Shown here one piece after another: positions 26,190 to 35,800 of a DNA stretch of 64,000 nt. The first letter of the stretch is position 1; every line of letters begins with the position of its first letter. The notes under the pieces were generated by a model. The model was not told the origin of the DNA, did no database searches, and worked only from the letters and a program-made list of their open reading frames with translations. The position numbers were made by a program, and so were the translations under genes. Source of the DNA: Flagellimonas nanhaiensis (GTDB taxonomy: Bacteria > Bacteroidota > Bacteroidia > Flavobacteriales > Flavobacteriaceae); the NCBI RefSeq assembly GCF_003382275.1, contig NZ_QTJX01000001.1, positions 434,001-498,000 of the forward strand, read 5' to 3'.

Positions 26190-26385
26190 TGTATCCGGGG
26201 GTTCCGGGGGCATGCCCTTCGGTCGGCATCGATGAAATGCACCTTGGCTCGTCAAGCCGTTCCGGGGCCCGAAAACGTTCGTCGAGGATAAAATGCACTT
26301 CACCCAAGAAAAGTTTTTACACCGAAAAAAAGGGGGGATAAACGACATAAATCCGGTCCAGGGGAGGCCCGGGGGTAAATTTACA
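26190..26385 (+). other. G+C-rich structured leader, copy A
   Basis: The non-coding part of the repeat is far richer in G+C than its surroundings. It holds CCGGGGG twice (26195-26201, 26204-26210), the palindrome GGGCATGCCC (26208-26217), an ATGCC/GGCAT stem with a CTTCGGTC loop (26212-26229), a GGCT/AGCC stem (26246-26258) and a CGAA/TTCG stem (26270-26281). The near-identical 14-mers GATGAAATGCACCT (26231) and GATAAAATGCACTT (26287) occur 56 nt apart. A TAAATTTA -7-like box at 26376-26383 would start transcription about 18 nt before the ATG, in which case most of this region lies upstream of the promoter; otherwise it is a long 5' leader. Confidence 0.55.
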
Positions 26386-26405
26386 TTGTAATAAAAACCC
26401 AAATC

Positions 26406-26639
26406 ATGAAAGCAGTATTAACCATCATCGCAATAATCTTCTTCGGAACAGTAGCCATGGCTCAGGATACCAAAGAGGTAAAGGTTGATGTTATCACTGC
26501 CGGTGTTGAGTTGAACATTGACATTCAGGACGAGGTTGAAAAGGAGACCGAGGTTGCCAGATTGTACAAGTTCAAGAATGCCAGGGTAAAGAAGGCTCTT
26601 TCCTTCAAGACCAAGAAGAACAGATCTAAATTGGCTTAA
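26406..26639 (+). CDS. Small secreted peptide, copy A
   Basis: A 77-residue protein with a clear signal peptide (MKAVLTIIAIIFFGTVAMAQ, cleavage after residue 20). The 57-residue mature part is acidic in its first half (ELNIDIQDEVEKETEVARLY) and very basic in its second (KNARVKKALSFKTKKNRSKL). There are no cysteines. I recognise no named family, although similar short MKxxL...AQ proteins occur in Flavobacteriaceae. The near-perfect second copy with only synonymous changes argues that it is a real, selected gene. Confidence 0.8.
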   Translation: MKAVLTIIAIIFFGTVAMAQDTKEVKVDVITAGVELNIDIQDEVEKETEVARLYKFKNARVKKALSFKTKKNRSKLA

Positions 26640-26757
26640 TTCCAACTTCCAAGATTAAGACTTCAGTCCATTTCCATTCAGATTAAAGTATAATATTATT
26701 GTGAGATTCAACCCGAATCCTTCCTGTTCGTATTATTTTTCTTACAAATAAGACTAC

Positions 26758-26953
26758 TGTATCCGGGGGTTCCGGGGGCATGCCCTTCGGTCGGCATCGA
26801 TGAAATGCACCTTGGCTCGTCAAGCCGTTCCGGGGCCCGAAAACGTTCGTCGAGGATAAAATGCACTTCACCCAAGAAAAGTTTTTACACCGAAAAAAAG
26901 GGGGGATAAACGACATAAATCCGGTCCAGGGGAGGCCCGGGGGTAAATTTACA
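26758..26953 (+). other. G+C-rich structured leader, copy B
   Basis: Identical to the leader of copy A, including both GATRAAATGCAC motifs (26799 and 26855), the GGGCATGCCC palindrome (26776-26785) and the TAAATTTA box (26944-26951). Confidence 0.55.
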
Positions 26954-26973
26954 TTGTAATAAAAACCCAAATC

Positions 26974-27207
26974 ATGAAAGCAGTATTAACCATCATCGCA
27001 ATAATCTTCTTCGGAACAGTAGCCATGGCTCAGGATACCAAAGAGGTAAAGGTTGATGTTATCACTGCCGGTGTTGAGTTGAACATTGACATTCAGGACG
27101 AGGTTGAAAAGGAGACCGAGGTTGCCAGATTGTACAAGTTCAAGAACGCTAGGGTAAAGAAGGCTCTTTCCTTCAAGACCAAGAAGAACAGATCTAAATT
27201 GGCTTAA
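26974..27207 (+). CDS. Small secreted peptide, copy B
   Basis: Encodes exactly the same 77 residues as copy A; codons 58 and 59 are AAC GCT here and AAT GCC in copy A. Unlike copy A it is followed after 2 nt by a membrane microprotein gene, so it may be the ancestral, operon-embedded copy (inference). Confidence 0.8.
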   Translation: MKAVLTIIAIIFFGTVAMAQDTKEVKVDVITAGVELNIDIQDEVEKETEVARLYKFKNARVKKALSFKTKKNRSKLA

Positions 27208-27209
27208 TC

Positions 27210-27308
27210 ATGTTTTGGGGAATATTAATTCCAATAGCACTTTTTTTCAGTTTGGCCTTTGTAATTTCTGCAATTGCCTTTTCACTTCGAAAACGAAAAG
27301 ACCCTTGA
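27210..27308 (+). CDS. Membrane microprotein, 32 residues
   Basis: ATG to TGA encodes a hydrophobic helix (MFWGILIPIALFFSLAFVIS, continuing AIAF) and a short basic tail SLRKRKDP, which obeys the positive-inside rule with the C-terminus in the cytoplasm. It begins 2 nt after the stop of secreted-peptide copy B, suggesting translational coupling. It is too short for a family call. An amino-terminal membrane helix followed by Arg/Lys residues is unlikely by chance in this setting, but expression is unproven. Confidence 0.5.
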   Translation: MFWGILIPIALFFSLAFVISAIAFSLRKRKDP

Positions 27309-27348
27309 GATTGATTCCCTAACCTAAAAACCTAGTATATCATGTACG

Positions 27349-28905
27349 TTATTTTATCCCTGGTTGCTTTATTTTGTAGTTTAGCTTTTGTTTTTCTTGT
27401 TGTACAATCCGCTTTACGTCCTGTAAAAGTCCTTTCGCGTCGTAAATAATACCATCTTTAATGGTATAGGTTACTCCACCAACGCGCACCACTTCGTTAT
27501 CCTCTGTGAGCTTTATGGCTCCAGTACCGTACAAAACCTTTAGGTTTTTCAAAGGATTTTCGGATACCACAACAAAATCGGCAAGTTTGCCAACGGCAAC
27601 TGTACCTATTTTGTCCTCAACTCCCAGGGCTTCTGCGCCATTTAATGTAGAAGAGCGAATAATTTCCAAAGGATGGAAACCGGCTTCCCTTAACAGCTCC
27701 ATTTCACGTATATAGGCAAATCCGTATAGTTGGAAGATGAAACCGGAGTCTGAGCCCGTGGTGACCCTACCGCCCCTGTTTTTGTATTCGTTTATAAAGG
27801 TCATCCATAGTTTGTAGTTTTCACGCCAAGCTACTTCCTGTTCCGTGCCCCAATCATGCCAATAGGAGCCATGCGAAATTTTACTGGGTTGATAAAAATC
27901 CCATAAAGAAGGTAAAGTATAGTCTTCATGCCATTCTGCCCGTCTTGCTCTATGAAGGTCTCTACTGGCTTCATATATATTAAAGGTGGGGTCTAGGGTG
28001 AAATCCAGACTGATTAATTCATCCATGACCTTATTCCAGTGGTCCGAGTATGGCTTGGCAGCTTGCGTCCAAAGTTTTCCGGCTTCCTCAAAACGATGTT
28101 GTTCGTTTTGGTAGTTGTAATCCAAAGGGTAGTCCTGCACAGTGCGGTCCTCAAAAAGTGCCTCTGGAAGCCCGTACCAGTGTTCCATACTAGTTAAACC
28201 AGCCCTGGCAGAGTGCAATACATTCCAGCGTGCAACGTCCAATTGAGCATGGTGACATGCTGATCTAAGCCCTAATTTTTTGTTTTCGTCCAATGCAGCA
28301 GCCATAATCTCTGGAGGAGCACCGAAGAATTTGATGCCATCAGCACCGTTTTTGGCATTCTCCCGTACCCATTCTCTGGCCATTTCAGGGGTACTGATCG
28401 TATTTTTGCTTCCTTGTCCAAAAACAGTATGGGTGAAAATCCTTGGAGCAATAATACTGTTGTTGTTGCTTTTTTCCTTTAGGTCAATGGACCAATCCAC
28501 CCCAGGACCTCCAACTTCCCTTATGGTGGTGACACCATGGGCCATCCATAATTTGAATACATAATCGTAATCAGCACCTTGTGATTTGCCGCCTATGTGG
28601 GTATGCATATCAACAAACCCTGGCAACAGATACATACCTGAACAATCCAATTCTTTGCCTCCGGGCTTTAGCTGGGGCCGTTTTGATTCGTCTATAGCGA
28701 CTCCCGGGTATCCTACAACCTTTATATCAACTATCTTGTTCTTTTCCACAACAATATCCACAGGTCCGCGTGGTGGAGCCCCATTTCCATTGATCAAGGT
28801 TACTCCTCTGATAATAAGTTGAGGGAAAGGGCCTTCGCTGAAGTTTTCCTGGCCATGAATCAACAATACACCAAAAAACAATAGGATTGAAAGTACTTTT
28901 TTCAT
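27349..28905 (-). CDS. Secreted amidohydrolase family protein
   Basis: A 518-residue metal-dependent hydrolase of the imidazolonepropionase/prolidase-like amidohydrolase group, with a signal peptide (MKKVLSILLFFGVLLIHGQE). The metal-binding HxH is His101/His103 in FVDMHTHIGGKSQG; other ligands are likely in SACHHAQLD and in TTGSDSGFIFQLY (Asp). The C-terminal metal-hydrolase strand is IGTVAVGKLADFVVV. The substrate is probably a dipeptide, cyclic imide or similar (inference). Only 6 nt separate it from the M14 peptidase gene upstream, so together they look like a secreted peptide-degrading pair. Confidence 0.88.
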   Translation of the reverse strand: MKKVLSILLFFGVLLIHGQENFSEGPFPQLIIRGVTLINGNGAPPRGPVDIVVEKNKIVDIKVVGYPGVAIDESKRPQLKPGGKELDCSGMYLLPGFVDMHTHIGGKSQGADYDYVFKLWMAHGVTTIREVGGPGVDWSIDLKEKSNNNSIIAPRIFTHTVFGQGSKNTISTPEMAREWVRENAKNGADGIKFFGAPPEIMAAALDENKKLGLRSACHHAQLDVARWNVLHSARAGLTSMEHWYGLPEALFEDRTVQDYPLDYNYQNEQHRFEEAGKLWTQAAKPYSDHWNKVMDELISLDFTLDPTFNIYEASRDLHRARRAEWHEDYTLPSLWDFYQPSKISHGSYWHDWGTEQEVAWRENYKLWMTFINEYKNRGGRVTTGSDSGFIFQLYGFAYIREMELLREAGFHPLEIIRSSTLNGAEALGVEDKIGTVAVGKLADFVVVSENPLKNLKVLYGTGAIKLTEDNEVVRVGGVTYTIKDGIIYDAKGLLQDVKRIVQQEKQKLNYKIKQPGIK

Positions 28906-28911
28906 AATGAT

Positions 28912-31425
28912 TTATTCAGGTATTTGAATTTTATCTCCTAAAAACAAGGCGTTCAAGAACAATCTATTGGTTCCATACCAAGAGCCCCGGAAGTTAGGGT
29001 TATCCGCGAATAGGACAACTCGACCGCCTCCAAGTTTACTGACAATAAGGGAAGCCGATGGTTTCAACTTTTCTTCCGTATTTTTTGCAGTGATGAACCC
29101 ATCAATATGGGGGTCTTTGGAGTATTTGGCCACGGTGGCGTATTCATTTTTACTTGGGGCCAACCAAACGGAATTGTTCTTGTATACCGGAATGGCATCG
29201 TCATGATAACCAAATGCAAGAGGGTGGGTAATATCCAGGTCCACTTTGAAGATGGCTCCTCCCACATTTTTTTTGCCCAAATTTTCGGGAGCATCCACGT
29301 AGGGCTTTCGCTGTGCCGTTTTAGTGCTATCCTCTTCTTTTTCTGTTAACTTTTCCTTGACCATCTTTTTGTCAATGGCCCATTTTGAAGCTGTACCAAT
29401 AGTAATCAAAGTATTGCCTTTGCTGACCCAATTCTTAATTTTTTCGAATTGTTCTTTGGGAAGGTCATAATTACCGGATACCATCACTAGGGTGTTGTAC
29501 TCGTCAAGATTGGCCCTTCCCAGATTTCTCATGGGAATTTTGGTAATGGGCATATGGACCCGGGTATCCAACAAATGCCAAACTTCTCCTGCTTCGTAGG
29601 AGCGCACTCCGTCTCCAATAATCATTGCCGCTTTGGGTTTGGTCAAAGGAGAAACATACCTGCTCCCTAAATCTATACCATGGGAGCTATATCCGGAGTT
29701 GACCGCGTAAACTGGGATTTTAAATTGCTTTTGGGCATTTTCCAGTAGTTTGAATACAGTATTGGAGTCTTTTTTCTGAAGACTTACCGGTATTACAAGT
29801 GCTCCATAGTTGAATTGCTTGTCACCCGATTTTGTTTTGATAGTAAACGGTTTAAATGATGATGATATGACCAATCCTTTGGATTGAAGGTGATTTAAAG
29901 CAGCGACAGCATTGTAATCGTCATAGTCAATAATATAAGCGTAATCGGATTTTTGAAGTGAAACCGGTGTTACCAGCTTTTCCAAGGACGAAACCTTTTC
30001 TCCTAGGTTCAGTGATGTTACCGGACGGTATTTCATGTTATAAAAATTGGCCACGGACCATGCTGAAGCATCATAATAGACGCTGTCACGGTATTTCTCA
30101 TAGGTTTCAAACATGGTTTGTACCATTCTGTATTGTGGCTGCCTTGTGGGAACTACAAAATTGTTGCCCGATTTGTACACATCAATCTTATGTAGCAATA
30201 ATTTATCTACAAAAGCCTTCACGCGATTTTGATCATATTGATCACCAAAAGAATACCCTTGTACTCTACTTTTTGATGCATTTGTCAAAGCACTTTTGAA
30301 GAAATCCTGCTGATACTTTCGCATCATGGCCTTGTTTTCCACAGCGGCCTTTACGGTTGCAATGCTGGAAACATACTGGTTTCGAATGGTAAATGGAAAG
30401 GTTATTTCACCAAAAGCGGTAGTCTGCTTATGCCCTCTGGAGCTAGCTTGCTCAAACAACAGTGCCAACGCACCTTGAAGATCGGGGTAGGAGGAACCAT
30501 AACCTGGGTAGGTACCATCAAACACTTCCTTGGTAAAATAAAAAGATCCTATGCTATCCAATGCTTTTGAAAAATACTCCCCAAATAGATTGTTGAGGTC
30601 AATGTAATTTTCCTTGGGCATAATGGGATTTAGGGAGGCATTGTCTTTCATAGGCTCAAAGAAGTAGGAGCTTTGAGTACCCATTTCATGAAAGTCCGTC
30701 ACTACATTGGGGTACCACTCATGGTACCAGGTCAACTTGCCCCTGCTTTCTGGGTTAATTCCCAGAAGCCAATCCCTGTTTAGGTCAAACCAATAATGGT
30801 TGGTCCTTCCCCTAGGCCAATATTCATTGTGCTCAGCATCCTGCGGATCCGCAACCAAAGGGCTGCCCTGGTACATATTCGCCCATTGGGTATGTCTGTC
30901 CCTGCCATCTGGATTAATGGTAGGGTCTATAAAGATCACCGCATTGTTGATATAATTCAGCACCTCCGGATTATTGGATGCTGTCATAGTATAGGCTGCA
31001 AGCATGGCCGCTTCAGAGCTTGAAGGCTCATTTCCATGAACATTGTATGCCAGGTTTATAAATATGGGTACTTCGTCATAATTGGTTGGGGTTTGCGAAG
31101 GGTCTGTAAATTTTAAATGCTGTTGTTTTAAACCCTCCAAATTGGACATGTTGGTGGGCGATGAAATGGTAAGGATGACCAACTTTCGGTCTTCGTGGGT
31201 TCTACCGTATTCGTAAATACTGGCACGGTCCGAAACTTCAGCCAGTTTGGTCAAATACGCCACTATAAGATCATGTCTGGTGTGCCTTTCTCCAATGGGA
31301 TAACCCAAAAATTCCTCGGGAGAGGGAACATTGGCGTCAAAAGGATGAAATTTTTTTAAAAAATAGTCTTGAGCAGAGATTGAAGTACTAAGGAAAAGTA
31401 CTCCGAGAAGTAGTTTTTTGAGCAT
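28912..31425 (-). CDS. Secreted M14-family zinc carboxypeptidase
   Basis: An 837-residue protein with signal peptide MLKKLLLGVLFLSTSISAQ. The M14 zinc ligands are His130 and Glu133 in NVHGNEPSSSEA, with FHEMGTQSSYFFEP and NPDGRDRHT also typical. The catalytic domain covers about residues 45-380. The remaining half contains a class-I glutamine-amidotransferase-like region (DGVRSYEAGEVWHLLDTRVH, VMVSGNYDL) often seen in Bacteroidota M14 peptidases. It is predicted periplasmic or extracellular and is the first gene of a two-gene unit with the amidohydrolase. Confidence 0.92.
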   Translation of the reverse strand: MLKKLLLGVLFLSTSISAQDYFLKKFHPFDANVPSPEEFLGYPIGERHTRHDLIVAYLTKLAEVSDRASIYEYGRTHEDRKLVILTISSPTNMSNLEGLKQQHLKFTDPSQTPTNYDEVPIFINLAYNVHGNEPSSSEAAMLAAYTMTASNNPEVLNYINNAVIFIDPTINPDGRDRHTQWANMYQGSPLVADPQDAEHNEYWPRGRTNHYWFDLNRDWLLGINPESRGKLTWYHEWYPNVVTDFHEMGTQSSYFFEPMKDNASLNPIMPKENYIDLNNLFGEYFSKALDSIGSFYFTKEVFDGTYPGYGSSYPDLQGALALLFEQASSRGHKQTTAFGEITFPFTIRNQYVSSIATVKAAVENKAMMRKYQQDFFKSALTNASKSRVQGYSFGDQYDQNRVKAFVDKLLLHKIDVYKSGNNFVVPTRQPQYRMVQTMFETYEKYRDSVYYDASAWSVANFYNMKYRPVTSLNLGEKVSSLEKLVTPVSLQKSDYAYIIDYDDYNAVAALNHLQSKGLVISSSFKPFTIKTKSGDKQFNYGALVIPVSLQKKDSNTVFKLLENAQKQFKIPVYAVNSGYSSHGIDLGSRYVSPLTKPKAAMIIGDGVRSYEAGEVWHLLDTRVHMPITKIPMRNLGRANLDEYNTLVMVSGNYDLPKEQFEKIKNWVSKGNTLITIGTASKWAIDKKMVKEKLTEKEEDSTKTAQRKPYVDAPENLGKKNVGGAIFKVDLDITHPLAFGYHDDAIPVYKNNSVWLAPSKNEYATVAKYSKDPHIDGFITAKNTEEKLKPSASLIVSKLGGGRVVLFADNPNFRGSWYGTNRLFLNALFLGDKIQIPE

Positions 31426-31470
31426 TCGGAATGAAGATTTTTGTTAATCTTCTAAAGATAGGAAAACGAT

Positions 31471-32709
31471 TTAATCAACTGAGTTGAATTCCTCTATTAT
31501 TTCCTCAAATTCGATGCGATAATAAGTTCCTTTTTTGGATAAATCCCGAGCTAGTGTTCCTCTGAGTTGGCGTGTAAGATTATAAATGAGTTTTAGGCCC
31601 AAGGATTTTGCATTTTTTGGATCAAAATTTTCAGAATACCCTATTCCATTGTCACCCAGGTACATTTCATAACGGTTGTCCCCGATTTTTCGCAAAGAGA
31701 CCTCAATTTCGCCTTCTTGGTCTTCTGCAATACCATATTTGAGGGCATTGGTTATGGTTTCATTGATGATAAGTCCAAGTGGGATAATGGTATCAATACT
31801 TAGTTTATTGTCGGCGATGTCAAGTTTGACCTGTATTTGGTTCAAATTTCCTTTTACAGACCTTACCAAATAGTCGCATAACTCCTTTACATAAGGTTTT
31901 AATTCTATTTTGGATAGATAATCATCTCTTTTATAGAGCATTTCGTGCACCATAGCCATGGAAACCACTCTATTTTGACTGCTTTTAATGATGTTGCTGA
32001 TTTTCTTATCATCAATTGCCCTGGATTGCAAGCTAAGGAGGCTGGATACAGTTTGTAGGTTGTTCTTGACCCTATGATGAACTTCTTTGAGCAGGGTTTC
32101 CTTCTCTTCTATGCGTTCTTGAATTTCATTTCTGGATTTATACAATTTATGGTGCGCGCGCAAAAGATTTCTTCCAAAAACCCCTCCTAAAAGGTATATA
32201 GCAAATACAGCGCTCAGGAATGCAAACCAATTCTTGGCCTCAAGAGGTACGGTATCTTCGGAAATCCTAAAATCTCCCATATCGTACAGAAACAAAATAG
32301 CTAGTACGGCAAGATTGACGATCAGATATAACTGCCCATACACCTGAGTGGTAACATATCCGGCAAAAACTACTATGGCCAAGACAAAAATGAAGGGACT
32401 TTGTATACCGCCACTAAAAATAGTAACCATTATGGCACCTATCATGGCAAGAAGAGAGGTGATATTATAAGTAACAATCAGTTTCCCGTGTAATTTGTAT
32501 AAAACTGTATTTATCAAGTTTAAGCCAGCAAATCCAAAGCAAGTATAGGGTATTACCCCTTTGATATCCAACCAAAAGAGGCACGCTAAGCCAAAGAATA
32601 GCGCAAACAACGATGAATTGTAGTTGACCTTAAGTATCAAATCAGTCTTGTCCTGTAAACGATATTTATCCTTAATAGGATTCTTCATATGCTGCGCAGA
32701 ATCAATCAC
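31471..32709 (-). CDS. Sensor histidine kinase, HisKA_2 / HATPase_c_2 type
   Basis: A 412-residue membrane kinase. Six hydrophobic segments fill residues 32-178, then a short coiled coil leads to the phosphoacceptor His211/His212 in EVHHRVKNNLQTVSSL. This HxRVKNNLQ box defines the HisKA_2 (light/blue-light and stress sensor-like) class. The ATPase has the N box LGLIINETITNALKYG and the G box YLGDNGIGYS. There is no adjacent response regulator, so it is an orphan. An alternative start is Met8. Confidence 0.9.
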   Translation of the reverse strand: MIDSAQHMKNPIKDKYRLQDKTDLILKVNYNSSLFALFFGLACLFWLDIKGVIPYTCFGFAGLNLINTVLYKLHGKLIVTYNITSLLAMIGAIMVTIFSGGIQSPFIFVLAIVVFAGYVTTQVYGQLYLIVNLAVLAILFLYDMGDFRISEDTVPLEAKNWFAFLSAVFAIYLLGGVFGRNLLRAHHKLYKSRNEIQERIEEKETLLKEVHHRVKNNLQTVSSLLSLQSRAIDDKKISNIIKSSQNRVVSMAMVHEMLYKRDDYLSKIELKPYVKELCDYLVRSVKGNLNQIQVKLDIADNKLSIDTIIPLGLIINETITNALKYGIAEDQEGEIEVSLRKIGDNRYEMYLGDNGIGYSENFDPKNAKSLGLKLIYNLTRQLRGTLARDLSKKGTYYRIEFEEIIEEFNSVD

Positions 32710-32799
32710 TTGCTACAAAAGGTTGAAACGAGGAGTAGCAAAAATTGCTTTAATGGGGTGTTTCGGTTGTAAATCTAGTTATGTTTTTTGATATAATCA

Positions 32800-32829
32800 A
32801 AAGCGACAGCTGTTTAAAACTGTCGCTTT
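32800..32829 (-). terminator. Hairpin downstream of secA
   Basis: A 10-bp perfect stem (AAAGCGACAG with CTGTCGCTTT) and a 10-nt loop, 22 nt past the secA stop. On the minus strand it ends in TTTT followed by GATTAT, so the T-tract is short but adequate. Confidence 0.7.
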
Positions 32830-32850
32830 TATAAGATATTTTATTTTAGG

Positions 32851-35800
32851 CTAATCTTCTACTAACACCCATTCACCTTTATCAATGAGGGGTTCTGCCT
32901 GTTTGTATTTGACAGTTTTGCTTTCTCCGGACATGATATTCTTAATGGTAACCCTTTCGTTTCTGCCAATTTTTGGTTTTTCCCGAACAATGGTTTCGGT
33001 CACTTGGGGTCTCCTGCCTTGGGTTTGTCCCGCTGCCCTGTTCTGAGCTGCCAGCTCATCGCTATTTGGAATCTCCTCTTTAGTAGTTTTCAAATTCTCT
33101 TTGGGTCTGCGAACATTCCTGGCCTCTTGAATTTGACCAGTACTTTCTGAAGGCAATTCTCCTTTGAAAAGGAATGAAATGATTTCTTTGTTCACTTTGT
33201 CAATCATTTCCTTGAAGAGTTCAAATGCCTCAAACTTATAAATCAAGAGAGGGTCTTTTTGCTCATGCACTGCCAACTGGACGGACTGTTTTAGTTCATC
33301 CATTTTTCGAAGGTGCGTTTTCCAAGAATCATCAATGATTGCCAATGAAATATTCTTTTCAAAATCCGTGATGAGTTGTTTGCCATCACTGTTGTATGCC
33401 GCTTCCAGATTGGTTACTACGTTCAAGGTCTTAATCCCATCCGTAAATGGGACCACAATCCGCTCAAACTTGTTGGATTGGTCTTCATAAACCTTTTTGA
33501 TTACCTGAAAGGCAACTGTGGCACTACGTTCCATTTTTTGTTGATAGAACTCGTACACCGCTTGGTATACCTTATTGGCTATTTCTTGGAAACTCAGTTT
33601 TTTGAATTCTTCTTCACTTATCGGCGAGGTTATGGAGAAGTATTTGATTAGTTCAAACTCAAAGTTTTTGTAATCCTCTGCCATTTTGTTGGTTTCCGCA
33701 ATGACCTCACTGGTATCATAGATCATATTGGCAATGTCCACTTTTAGACGTTCTCCCTGCAGGGCATGTCGTCTTCTTTTGTAGACAACCTCACGCTGGG
33801 CGTTCATAACATCATCATACTCCAAAAGACGCTTACGAATACCAAAGTTGTTTTCCTCGACCTTTTTCTGGGCACGTTCTATGGATTTGGTCATCATGGA
33901 GTGTTGAATTACCTCACCTTCTTGGAGCCCCATACGGTCCATCATTTTGGCTACACGGTCCGATCCAAACAATCGCATTAGGTTATCTTCAAGAGAAACA
34001 TAGAATTGTGAGCTTCCGGGATCCCCTTGACGACCGGAACGACCTCTTAGCTGTCTATCCACACGTCTAGAATCATGCCGCTCCGTACCTACAATAGCAA
34101 GTCCCCCCGCATTTTTTACTTCATTGGTGAGTTTAATGTCGGTTCCTCGTCCTGCCATGTTCGTTGCAATGGTCACTACCCCGGCATCTCCAGCTTCGGC
34201 TACAATATCGGCCTCTTTTTTGTGCAATTTGGCATTGAGTACGTTGTGCGGAATTTTCCTAACACTCAACAGCTTGGACAGCAATTCTGAAATCTCTACC
34301 GAAGTGGTACCGATCAAAACAGGCCTGCCATCTTTTGATAACTGGGTTACCTCTTCGATTATGGCATTATATTTTTCTCTTTTGGTCTTATAGATAAGAT
34401 CATGTCTGTCATCTCTAGCAATTGGCCTGTTGGTCGGGATTTCCATCACATCCAACTTGTATATTTCCCAAAACTCGCCTGCCTCTGTAACCGCAGTACC
34501 GGTCATTCCGGACAGCTTATTGTACATTCTAAAGTAGTTCTGGAGGGTAATGGTGGCAAAGGTCTGGGTCATGGCCTCGATCTTTACATTTTCCTTGGCC
34601 TCAATAGCTTGGTGCAGCCCATCAGAATACCTTCTACCGTCCATAATACGACCTGTCTGCTCATCCACGATCATTACTTTGTTCTCGATTACCACATATT
34701 CCACATCTTTTTCAAAGAGGGTATAGGCTTTCAACAACTGGGTCATGGTATGGATTCGCTCACTTTTAACGGCAAAATCCTTGAACAGTTCTTCTTTTAG
34801 CTCTGCTTCTTTTTCAATTTCCAGATCTTGGTTTTCGATCTTGGCTATTTCACTTCCGATGTCTGGCATCACGAAGAATTCCTTGTCCTGATCACCAGAA
34901 ATGTACTCAACTCCCTTATCGGTAAGTTCTATTTGATTGTTTTTCTCATCTATTACAAACAACAATTCGGCATCCACCTTGGGCATTTCCCTGTTGTTGT
35001 CCTGCATATAAAAGTTTTCGGTCTTCTGAAGCAATTGTTTTACTCCTTCCTCGCTCAAAAACTTTATGAGGGCTTTGTTCTTGGGCAAACCTCTGTGAAC
35101 TCTTAGCAGTAAAAAGCCGCCTTCCTTTGCGTCACCTTCCTTGATGAGTTTTTTGGCCTCTGCCAATACGCCGGTCAAATACTGTCGCTGTTTTTGTACA
35201 ATATCTGAAACTTTAGGTTTGAGCTCATTGAATTCATGCCGATCTCCTTCCGGCACGGGTCCAGATATGATCAAAGGTGTTCTGGCATCATCGATCAGTA
35301 CAGAATCCACCTCATCCACGATAGAATAATGATGGGGTCTTTGTACCAGGTCATTTGGCGTGTGTGCCATATTGTCCCTTAGATAATCGAAACCAAATTC
35401 GTTGTTAGTACCGTAGGTAATATCGGCATTGTATGCGGCCCTTCTTCCATCTGAGTTGGGTTTGTGCCGATCAATACAATCCACGGAAAGACCATGGAAC
35501 TCAAAAATTGGGGCCATCCAGGTGCTATCCCTCTTGGCCAGATAATCATTAACGGTTACAAGATGCGCACCCTTGCCTGAAAGTGCATTGAGGTAGAGTG
35601 GGAGGGTGGCCACCAATGTTTTTCCCTCTCCAGTCTGCATCTCTGCAATTTTTCCCTGGTGCAGGGCGATTCCACCTATAAGCTGAACATCATAATGCAC
35701 CATGTCCCAAGTTACTTCTTTTCCGGCTGCATCCCACGAGTTTTTCCATACAGCATCATCTCCTTCCAAGGTCACATAATCCTTACTTCCGGATAGGGCC

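Larger units (their letters stand above)
26159..26640 (+). repeat. Direct repeat copy A (482 bp, leader plus small secreted peptide gene)
   Basis: This unit and 26727-27208 are identical at 480 of 482 positions by direct comparison. The offset is 568 bp, with 86 bp of unrelated sequence between copies. The two differences (26579 and 26582 against 27147 and 27150) are synonymous third-position changes in neighbouring codons. No transposase or target-site duplication is visible. Confidence 0.97.
26727..27208 (+). repeat. Direct repeat copy B (482 bp)
   Basis: Second copy of the leader-plus-gene unit, in the same orientation as copy A and differing only at 27147 and 27150. The repeat boundary lies at the TTCGTATT sequence upstream and one base past the stop codon downstream. 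Confidence 0.97.

Noticed and set aside
26133..26402. Minus-strand open frame of about 89 codons through the G+C-rich leader (also 26683-26970 in copy B)
   Set aside because: It begins at TTG, has atypical Pro/Gly/Cys composition and no family resemblance. It stays open simply because stop codons are rare in G+C-rich sequence. The differing 3' ends in the two copies (89 against 95 codons) also argue against a gene.
26159..27208. Insertion sequence or MITE as explanation for the direct repeats
   Set aside because: Repeats are direct, contain a coding gene, and lack terminal inverted repeats or a transposase frame, so a tandem duplication fits better.
30796..31023. Plus-strand 75-codon frame inside the M14 peptidase gene
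   Set aside because: Antisense to the zinc-binding region of a conserved enzyme; its apparent coding pattern is imposed by the real gene.
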